Below are positions 33,784 through 45,399 of a stretch of DNA of 64,000 nucleotides, one piece after another. Within the stretch, counting starts at the first letter, position 1; every line of letters starts with the position of its first letter. Position numbers and translations under genes: made by a program. The DNA lies in the NCBI GenBank assembly GCA_030407085.1, contig CM059587.1, positions 103,995,501-104,059,500 of the forward strand, written 5' to 3'. The notes under the pieces were generated by a model that saw nothing but the letters and a program-made list of their open reading frames with translations, was not told the origin of the DNA and made no database searches. This stretch comes from Trichopria drosophilae (taxonomy: Eukaryota; Arthropoda; Insecta; Hymenoptera; Diapriidae).

Positions 33784-35070
33784 AAAAACTAAAATTTGAT
33801 AGAAAATATTCCGTTTATAAAACGTAATTACGAATCGATGTAATATACGTTTAACGAATACGTCAATTTAACGTTAATCACACATTTTATTTCAAGTGTT
33901 TATTGGACTGCGTTTAGGTAGACATCGACCTGCTTAAACGTTATATACACCACGATTATCCTACAGGATTAGACCAAATATAAACCTTTATTAAACGATC
34001 TGGTAAGTAATAATGAGAAAAAGATGAAATTATTCAATGTTTATGGATCCAAAAGATGGAAAGTGGATACACGAAGGATTGGAACAAATTCACTGGAATT
34101 CCGAATTTGTCCAATCTGTAAATATAAAAATTATTTCAGAAAACAAAAGATTAATCCCTAAAAAATCCATTGAAATCGATACCCAATAAAAACACGTTTA
34201 ATGTACGTTGACTATATACGTTTATAATACGTGTATATTATATGAAACTTATTTTAAATGTAAACAAATCGTTTATGAAGAACCATAAACAGTATAAAGT
34301 GCGTTTAATAAAGGTGTAATGTTCTATATAAAAGACGTTCAAATTTGCTCATAGATACACCGGTTATACAACGTGTGCATAATTCAGTTCAGAATTCGTT
34401 TATGACGTACGTTAATAAAACGTTGAACCTATACCACTTTGAAGTCAAAAATATTTTAAACTTTGACTATCCGTTTACTAACCGAAAATAATGACAACCG
34501 AAACCAAAGACAATATCGTTTAATATACGTTCATTATACGTGAGTTTAAGAATGGTTTAAAAATAGTATATTTGAATAATTTGAAAGTTTTGTAGTAACA
34601 CGTGTGATAAATACCGGTAGACCATACGTTAATGACATACGTTTAAAATATGAGTAATACGATACATATTTTAAACGTTGGAAAATCGTTTTTCAAATGT
34701 CATTAAATCACGTACGTGTAAAACGTGCACGATTAATGTGTAATGTCTTACATAACTAAACGTATAAAAAAAGCTAAAATTTGGTAACGAATACTCTGGT
34801 TATAAAACGTATTAACAAAATTTTGTCTAGATTTTATCTACGTTAAACGAATATGTCAACAAAACGTTGAACACACACTAGTTTATTAGTTTAAATTACT
34901 ATGTTTATTGGGTTGTGTTTAGGTGGACGTCGACACGTTATTTCTACCTGTCTTTTAAACGTTAAATATACCAGTTTTATCCTACACGTTTAATCCAAAT
35001 ATAAACGTTTATTAAATGATCTAATTTTTATTGGGTAAATAATAATGAAAAAAAATGAAATTATTGAATA
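33784..35070. repeat. ~1-kb tandem duplication rich in ACGTTTAA/TATACGTT words
   Basis: The segment from about 33784 to 34043 (AACTAAAATTTGATAG, TATAAAACGTAATTAC, TTTATTGGACTGCGTTTAGG) recurs at about 34767-35070 (AGCTAAAATTTGGTAACG, TATAAAACGTATTAAC, TTTATTGGGTTGTGTTTAGG). A shorter third copy lies at about 34332-34445. Between them ACGTTTAA, TATACGTT and related words occur at high density. Confidence 0.75.
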
Positions 35071-36525
35071 TCTCGTAAAGGTCGAATTCGAACAAATATA
35101 TTCGAATAGAAATGGATAAATTACGCATTTAGCTAGATTGAAAATTAAATCCTTCGGAATCTTTTTTCAATTGTTACGAATTAACTTTTTTTGTAATTTT
35201 AATGCTTTAAAATGTACTCAATTCTATTTAGATGAATATTAGAGGCAAGAAGACGTAGATTATATGTTGATTGCTTCTAATGTCTAGTTCCAAAAATTTC
35301 ATTTTTTTTTTCGTGTAAGATTTTTTGTCTATTTTGGCTAAATTTAACATAATGCTTAAAAAAAGTCATATGACCTTACATGCATATGGTGGTAGTGCGA
35401 CACGGAGCCGCATTCTTTTGTATAGGATCCCCTTATTTTAAACGAGATCCACGTTATCAACCTCGATTGCGCAACGTGTATCTAAAATTGGTAACGCTAT
35501 TCGTCCAGAATAGAAATGCGCCACCTCCAAGTTGGTGCAGCCGCGTATATATATGCACATTCCAAATTTTGGACAGAAGTGTTATTAACCTCTCTTTATA
35601 TATAAAGTTGCCTCGCAGGTCATTGACGTTAGGTTTTTATACTTCGCTGCAATTAAAGCTTAAAAAATGTAATTTTGACGTAAAAAAATCGAATAACTTT
35701 TTTTTAAATAAATGAGATTTACTGAAAGAAAGAGATATTTGTTAAAAAAAAAAGTTTCTTTACTCTCTTACAAAATTGTGGATTTTTCTGTGTAAATTTG
35801 CAATATTTCTAATCGAGCAAATTTCTGTCATTAGAGGAAATCAAATTAGAAGAATAATATTGTAATAATTTTTATTTGCTCATTATAATATTGTCCAGGA
35901 TAAAAACAATATTTTCTTAAATTTAGTAAATATTTTATATATTTAATATTTATTTAGAGAATTTTGTCCAGTGTATTCTATACTAATGACATTTTATTTA
36001 TGTTACATGGAAGTGGGTATATAATTTAAATAATTTTGTTATCCAGAAAACGACTAAGCTTTTAATTCATGTAAATTTAAGAACTTATATAAGATTTTTT
36101 GGTGTTGTCGTTCTTTGAATAACATGTTATAGTTTATTTTCATTTCTTTTGTATTTATATGCAATTTTTGTTCACAAAAAATTTTTTACTCGCCTGTTTA
36201 ACTAGAATTAAGCGCAAACCTATCAAAAAAGTTTAATTTGATTGATTTTTATTGAAGTTTGATTGATTCTTCTTTTTTAATATGAAGCTAGTAAATTTAT
36301 TTATTTTGCTTTATTTATTTTGCCTGAAGAGAAATTTGTTTTTAAAAGCTTCACGATTACATCGATGGCGAATTGAAACATTTTTTTAAATATTATATAA
36401 ATTTTATGTTTTAGTCCGCAATTTTGAATATTCAAAAATTCCACAAAACATTCTAAATCAGAAATCTATAAATTAATCCTACATCAACTTTCTTGAAAAC
36501 CTATAGAAATTTGTTATTTCTGTCC
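35071..36525. other. AT-rich DNA, one 111-codon frame not called
   Basis: The frame 35380-35715 (+) begins with ATG and has 111 codons, starting MHMVVVRHGAAFF. It shows no domain, ends in an AT-driven Lys/Asn/Phe tail, and has no splice partner. It may overlap a decayed transposon end. Nothing else is recognised. Confidence 0.4.
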
Positions 36526-36900
36526 GTCATATTGGATCCCCCATTTTGAATTTTGAAAATCGGTCATTAGATTTGAAATCAACGACTTCATAAACTCCAG
36601 TATCATTATATTTTAGTTAAAAATCTTAATATAGATGGAGTATACATTAAAAATGTAAAAATTTAAGAGAAAATGGCGATTTAAAACATCCATTTTGAAT
36701 TTTCTATCTTGCATTTAGTAATTTTTAAGCATAAGTAGTATCACAACCGTATCGATACTCATATTGCGATTGGACAATGCCTTGACATTAAAAAAAACGA
36801 GAATTTATAGCTAAAAAGCAGATGTTTTTTTCATTTTTCTTGTGCTCAGGCGCCATATTGAAAGAAGGCTGCACATAATCGAAAATGGAGTGCTAGAAAT
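36526..36900. repeat. Decayed inverted copy of the AAAATGGCGGATCC module
   Basis: The segment 36529-36600 (CCGTCATATTGGATCCCCCA, TTTTGAATTTTGAAAATC, then AATCAACGACTTCATAAACT) is a clear inverted unit of the repeat found in the piggyBac-like element at 0.9-1.4 kb. Weaker traces follow to about 36895, including GGCGCCATATTGAAAG. Confidence 0.65.
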
Positions 36901-37019
36901 ACCTAAAGAGAATTTTTGTGTCTTTTTATATATTTTATAGATTCTTCATCTGTAACATTGAACGCTATTATTTTTCACTTGAAATATACATTTTAAAAAA
37001 AATGAAAAGTTCAGGTTGG

Positions 37020-37690
37020 TTTAACCTTTTGACGTTTTTCTTTTTTTTTTAAACATTATAATATCCGTTTTTGAGGTTATTAACTATACTGGCCGACAAA
37101 ATTTTACTTTTTGTTTGTCAATAACAGTGTCAGTTCCGAAATTATTTTTTGTGCTGAAAACAATGTTGTTGTCTGAATTTCCACATCCCATCGTCGAGCA
37201 AAGTGAGGTTAAACGTCTCAAAATGATCGTTTTGGGCGATATTGCGTTTGCTTTTTTAGTAAAAGGATTTTTATTTTTGATAATTGTAGTATAATTTCCA
37301 ACGGAATTTTTTGGGCAGAAAGCAATGGCGTTTTCTGAATTTGTCTGACAATTCCATCGTCGAGAAAAGTAGGGTTAAACCTGCAATAATGTGTGTTTTT
37401 GGCCATATTTCGATTTATTTTATAGCAAATCACTTAACCTCCAGAAAAATCCAGGTACCGCCATTGTTTTCAGCACAAAAAATTCATTCGTAAATGACAC
37501 TCCGTTTGTCAAAATTAAATTCTCTTTTGCTACTAAAACAATTGAAATGTGGCCCAAAAAAGGCATATTTTGACAAATTCAACATTATAATTTCTCGAAA
37601 ATGCGACGTGATAGGAAAATTCTGCTGGCGCCAACGTTTTCAGCATGAAAAACTAGTTGATACTGCATTTGTTAAAACCAAAAAAGGGTC
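37020..37690. repeat. Direct and inverted repeat cluster (CATCGTCGAG...GGTTAAAC)
   Basis: TTTTGTGCTGAAAACAATG (37147) with CATCGTCGAGCAAAGTGAGG recurs about 165-180 bp later as TTTTTTGGGCAGAAAGCAAT with CATCGTCGAGAAAAGTAGGG. The complement of the first part appears at 37461 (CATTGTTTTCAGCACAAAAA). CAACGTTTTCAGCATGAAAA near 37633 is a further copy. Four short overlapping open frames here run through repeat sequence and are not genes. Confidence 0.65.
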
Positions 37691-37699
37691 GAATAGTGT

Positions 37700-40600
37700 T
37701 ATGAATTAATAATTAGGTTTTAAAAATTTAAGATGGATTATTCAATATTGTGAAAAATTATAAAACCATATTTCTTTTATCATTGAATTTCATCATTTTT
37801 CACTTGTTAATATATCTTAAATAATGTTTGATAATATTACAAATCTTATTTAGTAACTTCAAAACGTCATCACAGTTTCGTAAATATCACATTGTACTTG
37901 TTTCATACTGAGATAACCAACCATTTATTATAGTTCTTTATTTTTATTTAAAAAAATTGAATAATTGAGGAAGAACTATATTAAAATTTTTCTTCTAAAT
38001 TTTCGCAAAACTAAATTCGAAAATGTTGTAAGTAACGAGTTGATATTATTATGAATAGTTTTATGACAATTTTCGAGTTTTATCTTGAAGACGATTTAAT
38101 ATTGATAGAAATATTAAAAAATGATTAAAAAATGTAGCATTTAAACTGATTTATATTTTGAAAGATTAGAATATTGATCTTTGATTAGCATTCCCGCTGA
38201 AAATGCAAATAGTAGTCAGATTTTATTTAAAGTTCAGTCTAACCCTGAAGTCACTATAAAATTATTGAAATTTTCTGTTATTGTTCGGAAAATATTAAAT
38301 ATTAAAAAAACGTCTTCTTGAATATGATAAAGGTTAACTTCGTATTATTTTGTCTATGAAGTGTTAAAAAAGTCAACGTTGTTTAGAAAAGTTCTGTTTT
38401 TTTATTGTTTTTTAAAAATCAGCAATAGCAAGTAGGAAATACATATTACGACTTACAAATATTACGTTATGTTATTTTGGTTTCTCGTAATTTAACTCAA
38501 AATATCACTATGAATTACTGAAATATATATTTCCCTACATGAATATCAAAAATACTGAATTGGAATCAGTTATAGACAATCTTATAGGTTATGTTGAACA
38601 TTTGGAGTGTCTTTGAAATTTAATATAACTCAACTTTTGTCCTACTTTTTAATTTAGAGTATGTTATATTGTTTTATATATTTTAAGGTGATAAGTAATT
38701 GTTTTTCTTAACATCCATTCCATTTTGTAGCCTTCGTAAAACCAAATTGCAATGGAGTGTAAAGGAGCATTTTTTATATCAATAGTCATGCAGAACCATA
38801 ACAAAATTTAATAATTATACAATAAATATATATACAAATTTGCAAAGTAAACAAAAAATCTTATTCAATTTTTTTATTCTAATAGTCATTTTTTAATTTT
38901 CACCATATCAGACACACAGTGATTGTTGCATTTTTTTGAGCAAAATGTTATTTTTAATAGACATTTGAAGCAACAGATTTATGCGATACAGTTGGTGGTA
39001 GTTAACAAATATATTTTTCTCTATTTACATTACGAATATCTAGATCTTTAATCCAAATTAAGGTTGGTGGTTTATTATGTATACCCATTTTACGATTGTT
39101 TACAAGTCATTTGTCAAGGAATAAATGCATTATTCCGAAACCTCGTGATTTATTAAGCGATTATGAGATTACGTAATTACTTACCCAAAATACTTATCTT
39201 ATCCTATTGACAAAATCCCACAAGTAATTAAGAAAATGGTCCAAAAGATTTTGAGTTTATATGCCACAAAGCATAGTTTCTTTGAAATCCTTTAATCTAG
39301 GCTTTAAAATACACATTTTAGACACTTGTATCTTCGTCGTAAAATATTCAGGGCAGTATGGCTTAAAATGAAGGTCCGCAATTTCTATTACGCAAAAATG
39401 CGCCTAATTTTATTGTGTGTATGTTGCTGTAAAGGTTTCAGGACTTTATGAATGTCTAGAGCCTGGACATTATAAAAGGAAAAGTAAAATAAAACCAGTC
39501 TGAATTGTGTTTCGTTAAATGAGTTAATTACGATCGAACTTTGATCATCGATCAACTCAACTCAATGCTTTTCAAACTGAAACAAAATTTTGTTTAAATC
39601 AAACAAATTATGCCATTACTATAGAGTTAGAAAGTTATTTCTTTCCATTAAACAAATTACTTATTTAATATCATTATTATTTTTTATTTAGATTGCGATT
39701 ATCTTGTCCGAAAATTGGGTTTGAAACGATTTAATGCGTTTTTCAAGAAGATTATTTTTCGAGAAAGTTCATTCAAATACAAATGGTTTAAACACTAGTT
39801 AATGACTACCTTTTTTATGAAAATTATTCTTGGATTCAAGTGGGTTACAAATTACACTATCGGATTCGCAATAAAATGGCTTATCCTTGAAAAATTTTTA
39901 TTCTTTATATTTGACAAAAAAATACCAAAACTATTTGAATATATTAAGTTGTTAGTTTCAATTGAAAAACCTGGTTAACAAAATATAATTTCTCTCTAGT
40001 ATGATCTTGAATCGATTTAATTTCGTTTTGTATAACAAATATTTTAGTTCCTTAAAAAATTCACCATTTTGCTTATTTCGTTCTTATATACAAAATAATT
40101 GCAATAATTAATTATAACGTTCCTTTACTGTGATGACTCATAGGCATAAAGAAGAGATTATACTAAAGAAGTACCAGTTTATATTAAAATAAGTTCAGAG
40201 TCAGTAAGAAAAAAAGCACCATAAACAAACAAAAAACCACTCAAAAAAGAAACACAGAAAAACCATGATTTCCTTAACGAAAATACTTTTCAAACGGGTC
40301 AAGGGTAATTCTAGTAAGAAATTTTGAACGAAGAAAATAAAATGACCTTAGATTTAATACGCCTTTAAATATCAAGGTTTTTTGAAGGTTAACTTCATTG
40401 CGTTGATCACTTCAGGTGGTCGACACCTGAAAATTTAAAACCGAAATTTTGAAAAAAGCTCACAGGAATACTTACATTAAATATATTTTCAAGGCAAATT
40501 TTTATAATTAATGAAACGATTTTTTTATTTGCATTAATTAGTAATAGTAACAATAATTCAAAATACGGAAGACTTTGGCCTGAAGATGGCTGATATAACC

Positions 40601-41679
40601 ACTAATCTCGCTAGTCATCATCTTTTGTGCAATCACTCATCAATCGGCATTATGAAGACTTCAAAAAAATATTGTTCTTGTACCCAAAAAGAGATTCATG
40701 AAGTTTCTGAGGACCCATAAAAGTAAAAACCGTACCATTTTAGTGTGCTTATAACTAAGAAAGAGTTAAAAACTCTAAAAAAAATGAAATACATTTCGTA
40801 AGATTATTTAAAGAATAACTTTTTGCACTTTTTTATGGTTGAAATTTCAAAGGTGTACGTACCCCATCAGGAAAGGTTTTTATAAAAATTTGAATGGAAA
40901 ATTCGCAATTACCCCTGGTTTAAAAAAAGTAGTCTTTTAGTCTGGCACACTTCCTTATCCACGTCGATTGATGTCTTAGTAAGTGTTCCTGGTTATTTGC
41001 AACTCAAAGATTATGTAAGAAATTCCTTCAATGAAAATATTCATATTAAAGGTGAATAAATCGAAAAAACACATGTTACAATAGAATCAATAAAAATAAT
41101 TAATAAAAAAATACTATTTGGTAATTTAATCAGTATTTTATTTACACTAATGACGAATGTTTCTTATTCTCGGAGAAATATGTTGTTGATCAATTTTTAT
41201 AAGATTTTTTTATTTTTGAATTTGATGTATTCCATTGTATATTAAATAATCTGAAAAATCTCTTTTTTAGCGTACTACTGACGAAGAAGAATAATAATTA
41301 ATGGAAAAAATAAGTAAAAATCATATTATTTAAGTATTATTTAAATTAAAAGTTACATTTTCTAAAAATATTTAAACTTTTTGATAATTACACATTATTT
41401 CTTTTTAAATATAAAAGCTGAGAAATTTTCCGTATTTGTTACATATTGTTCATTATTTAAGGTTAAACGCATTTAAAGGAAACCAGTATATTTTAAAATG
41501 TTATAAAAAAGTAGTACTGAACAATATAAAAAAAGTTAGACAAAAATGTTGCCTTAAATAAAATAAAATTGTTCAAAATTGTTCATTATTATGGCAAACG
41601 CATTTTTTCAATATCTATGTAAATAATGCAGAATTCTGGAAACAAGTTTCTAACTCGAGAAAAGAAACGTTATTTACTG
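37700..41679. other. Long AT-rich stretch, no gene or clear repeat
   Basis: About 4 kb without an open frame above threshold, RNA gene or convincing inverted or tandem structure. A small hairpin (TTCAGGTGGTCGACACCTGAA, about 40410-40430) is the only local feature noted. It fits intergenic or deep intronic DNA. Confidence 0.45.
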
Positions 41680-42665
41680 TTATTAAAATTTATTTTGTAA
41701 TTTTTATTATTTGACTTATTTTAAAGAAAAACCAACTCAAGATTGCGAAGAGACATTTTATGGCCAACATTGTGCCTGCTATGCTTTCTTTCAATCAATT
41801 ACAAGAAATTAAAATAAAAAGTTATAAAACGTGTTCAGTCAATTTTCAATTGTTACTGTGATATAATAAGATTGGTTAAGAATAAAAAAAATCCCACAAA
41901 ATGTAACAATACATTTACCACTCTCATTACGCAGACCATCCAAAATTTGAGAATTTCATATTGCTCTATAAGTAAGAGTCTATATAATTTTTCTCGCAAA
42001 ATCCAAATATGTACGCAAAAAGTGGGTCCAGTTTTTTACCAAATTGAAGGTCAAAGGGTTAAAAATCGTATTTCTGGACTTCTTTCACATCTATACTATA
42101 CAATGCGACACAAAATGAACAGAAACATCTTAAACACGATTTTGGATCCTTCTAACCTTGAATTGAGGCTAAAAGTAGGTCCAATTCTGAGGGAAAATCC
42201 TATCAGAATTGACTCTTTCTGGTGGGACAAGAGCATTTTTTGTCCTGTGAATAAATGCTCAAAAATGACCAAAATCGAATCGTTGACCCCGTTGACCTTG
42301 TATATTTCAAAAACTAGAGCAAAAGTCCAATCAGAATCTACTCTTACTTATAAGGCAACATCATTTTGGTGGGCTGTGTTATCTTTACAAATAATTCTGA
42401 TTTATGTAGATGAATTTCTGACTAGAAAAATGACGTAGAAAAAAAGTTGGATGTTCCAACTGCTTTCACCATTAATATCATAGTCTTACTAATATTTCAT
42501 TTGTAATTTTAATTGTTGGAATTATTTTAATGAAACAGCAGCTAAAAAAAGGTCCATTTTATGACCAACATGGTGCCTGCTGTTTTTATCGAATTATTAA
42601 CTTTAAAATTAAAGGGAAAAGTTATAAATGTTCTTAATCAATTATCAATATTTACTACAGTTCCG
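41680..42665. repeat. Direct repeats (~150 bp) flanking a repeat-derived open frame
   Basis: ATTTTATGGCCAACATTGTG with CCTGCTATGC (41754-) and ATTTTATGACCAACATGGTG with CCTGCTGTTT (42557-) lie about 800 bp apart. Both are followed by AAAAAGTTATAAA and a TCAATTnTCAAT segment. Between them is a 188-codon open frame (41872-42438) that starts at TTG, has no ATG near its start and no domain. Its DNA contains internally repeated TATCAGAATTGACTCTT-like words, so I read it as a repeat and not as a gene. Confidence 0.6.
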
Positions 42666-45033
42666 GAATAGTTACTAGCTGATACGCTGATAATTTTAAT
42701 TAAATATCAATCACGAATGTTTTATATTAATCTTTAAACGGTTTTACATATTTTTTTGTTGGCACCTGTAAATAAAGAACAGGGGCTAACTCGGGGTCAT
42801 TCGGACCGCTGAGTACCGTTTAAGGGTTAATAATTGACAAATAGTTTCTGGTAGTATCAATTGAAGTTTAGATGCAATAATAGTAACTGATCAGAACCAT
42901 CCATTATTACAGTAAAATGATTTTCTGTTGTATGTAAAAGTTTCTATACTTTGTTTAATTTATTAAAGTTTAAAATGCATCGATTGTTAATTAATACTTA
43001 CCATAACACCATACCAAAATGTTACTGTTGTGTGCCTTTAATATAACAAGAATCATTTTCGCAACATCTTTTGAGACTAAATACGAAGATGTAAATTGTC
43101 ATATCGTGTCTTATTTTCTAGAAAAGTGAGGTTAGATGTTGTTGATTTATATGTATTTTTTAGACAGAAATTCTCTTCACTAAAAAATTCTTCTAAACGT
43201 ATCATTGTTACACTAAAACAATCTTTGGTAATGATATTTCGCTTGGCTATTTGCAAAATCATTTTTTTTTAAACATTACCACCCACCTAATCTTTCGCTG
43301 CGTTTTTTGGAGAAAATTGAGATTGAAAGCATCATTTGTATTTTTGATATGGTCTAGTTTTGAAAGAGGTTAGTTATGGACCAGTTTTATCATACTTCTC
43401 CGTGTTTCCTATAGATAGCGCTGCCTTTCGACTTGATAGTAGTGTGACTGGAGCGCTGTCATAATTTTGACGATTTCGACATAGATTCCGCCTTCACTTC
43501 TCATTCAATTCGAAGTTTGTCACGTTCAATTATATTTTGTCAAAAGTAGAATTCAATTTTGAGGTTCACAGGCTTTAGTATTTTAGTAATTCTACTAAAT
43601 TAGACTTAATACTTTAATAAAACACAGTGGTTTTTTAAACAAGTCCTTCAATAAAAGAATTTATTCGAGTATAATTTTGAATCCATATTGATTTTAACTG
43701 TCTCCAAAAAGAAAGACTTTACATTACGAAGGATATTTAATGGTATATATGAAAAACATCAGAAATTTAAAGATTTGAAAAAAAAACAAGAAGTCGAATT
43801 TACAATGAAACTAAGTTATTTAAATACATCACTTTACTTTTTAAGTTTACTAATGTGAACCCCAAAACATAAAAAATAGTGTACTAGGATGTATTCTCAC
43901 AAGTATTTTTGATACTTTAGTAAAGATACAGGAAAAGGAATAACAAGTACATAGTACAGGTAAAAGGGAATTAAAACAATTCAATTTTATTAAATTTCGT
44001 TTATTAGTTAATTGGTAATAAATTAAAACAAGTACATCTTATGCTGGTAACTCGTACACTTACATATTAATACGTCGTTCGTTCAATCGTACAAGTGTTA
44101 TAAATAAAATAAACGACGCGTAAATCATTCATTTATTTTCCCGCCTTGTAAACAATTATTCCTGTTCACGAAAAAGAAGTTTCGGAAATTCATTTTGAAA
44201 CTTCACAGCATCCAAGTATGATCGAATGAACGAAGTAAACAACGCAAAAATTTTAAAAAGTAATGAAAAAAATCATTCGTGTCGTTCATTTTTCCCAGAG
44301 GATATTCTACTATAAATAAATGCGAACCATACGTCATATTAAATTATATCAAAAATAGAAAAAATTCGTACAATGATTAAAATATGAGTTCAATTCGGAT
44401 TCGACAATCGAAAAACGAAAACCTGTCAATCGTTACGGTAAAATATCCTCTGTAACGATACAAAAGGTTTAAAAACATAGTAGTCGATGTAGCCGTTTGA
44501 TCGGCTATAAATAATAAAATAACCGTACACGTATTTACACAACTTCAATTGTAGATTAAACTATCTCACGTAGAGTTAAAACTGTCAATTGATTACAGCA
44601 ACAAATTTCGAATGATCTGTAGTCGACTAAAGTTTATGAAGTCGTTCTGCGCATAAAATTGACACCAACAATTAAATTGACATTAGTCTAATAAATATAA
44701 CACATTCAGTACTAAGAATCAGGTACTTTCCGCGGATCTTAGTCTTATTAAAAAAATGGAAAACTACCTTTACCACCTTATAAATGTAGGTATAGCTGTT
44801 AAGAATAGTTAAAATGCACGAGTTCGAACAAAGGCAATAATTCCGTTACAAAGAGGCAGTATTCGGTCTGGTTGTGGAATGATCTTTAACAATTGTTATA
44901 TAACGCTCGTTTAACGTCCATGAACTAGAAATCGAAAATTCGGGGCTATTATAGGATGTATAGTAAGAACGACGACACAATAGTGCCGTTTTCGCATTAT
45001 AAATATGTGAAAATATAAAATTAGTAAAAAACG
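42666..45033. other. Single-copy AT-rich DNA, no supported gene
   Basis: Contains no tandem or inverted structure that I can support. A slightly GC-richer patch at 43400-43510 includes GATAGCGCTGCC and GGAGCGCTGTCA in opposed orientation. A minus-strand frame at 44846-45055 lies downstream of the candidate exon at 45.0-45.4 kb and has no own support. Confidence 0.4.
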
Positions 45034-45371
45034 TTATAAGGTAAGGCAATTGCAAAGTACAAAAATAGTTGACGAATGTCTCATATTTATTCTTCCAGTC
45101 ATCCTACTTTTCGTTGCAGAAAAGAGAAAACGAGGACTAGTCGAAGTTTCTTGTTCTTGTGGCAGTGATCGTGACAGTGATGCTTTTTCCGTCTTCAATT
45201 CTTTTTTTCCCTCGTAGGATACATGAAGATTTGGCAAAGATAAGCGATTTTCGACCGAACAAGTAAGTTCATTGCTATTCTTTTCTCCTTCCATTTTGTT
45301 TGCTCTCGATATTACGTGTTATAAAAATAGATGATTTCCCGCGGGCGTGCGTTGTACATTTCTGAAACAGA
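45034..45371 (-). other. Candidate minus-strand exon with an 86-aa open frame
   Basis: On the minus strand a textbook 3' splice site (branch-like TCTAAC, then TTTCTTGTCTGTTTCAG) ends near 45371. It is followed by a 67-nt leader with an in-frame stop and then CAAAATGG, an insect-like start at 45294. The frame runs 86 codons to a stop at 45034 (start MEGEKNSNELTCSVENRLSL; Ser/Glu/Lys-rich). I do not recognise the protein. No strong donor is visible inside, so this could be a terminal exon or a chance frame. Confidence 0.25.
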
Positions 45372-45399
45372 CAAGAAATCACAGGTTAGATCATTCGAA

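Noticed and set aside
35380..35715. 111-codon plus-strand frame as a protein gene
   Set aside because: No domain, no splice signals, AT-driven C-terminal half; more likely repeat remnant.
41872..42438. 188-codon frame as a gene
   Set aside because: No ATG near its start, internally repeated DNA words, flanked by direct repeats, no recognisable domain. Kept only as a repeat with a suggested test.
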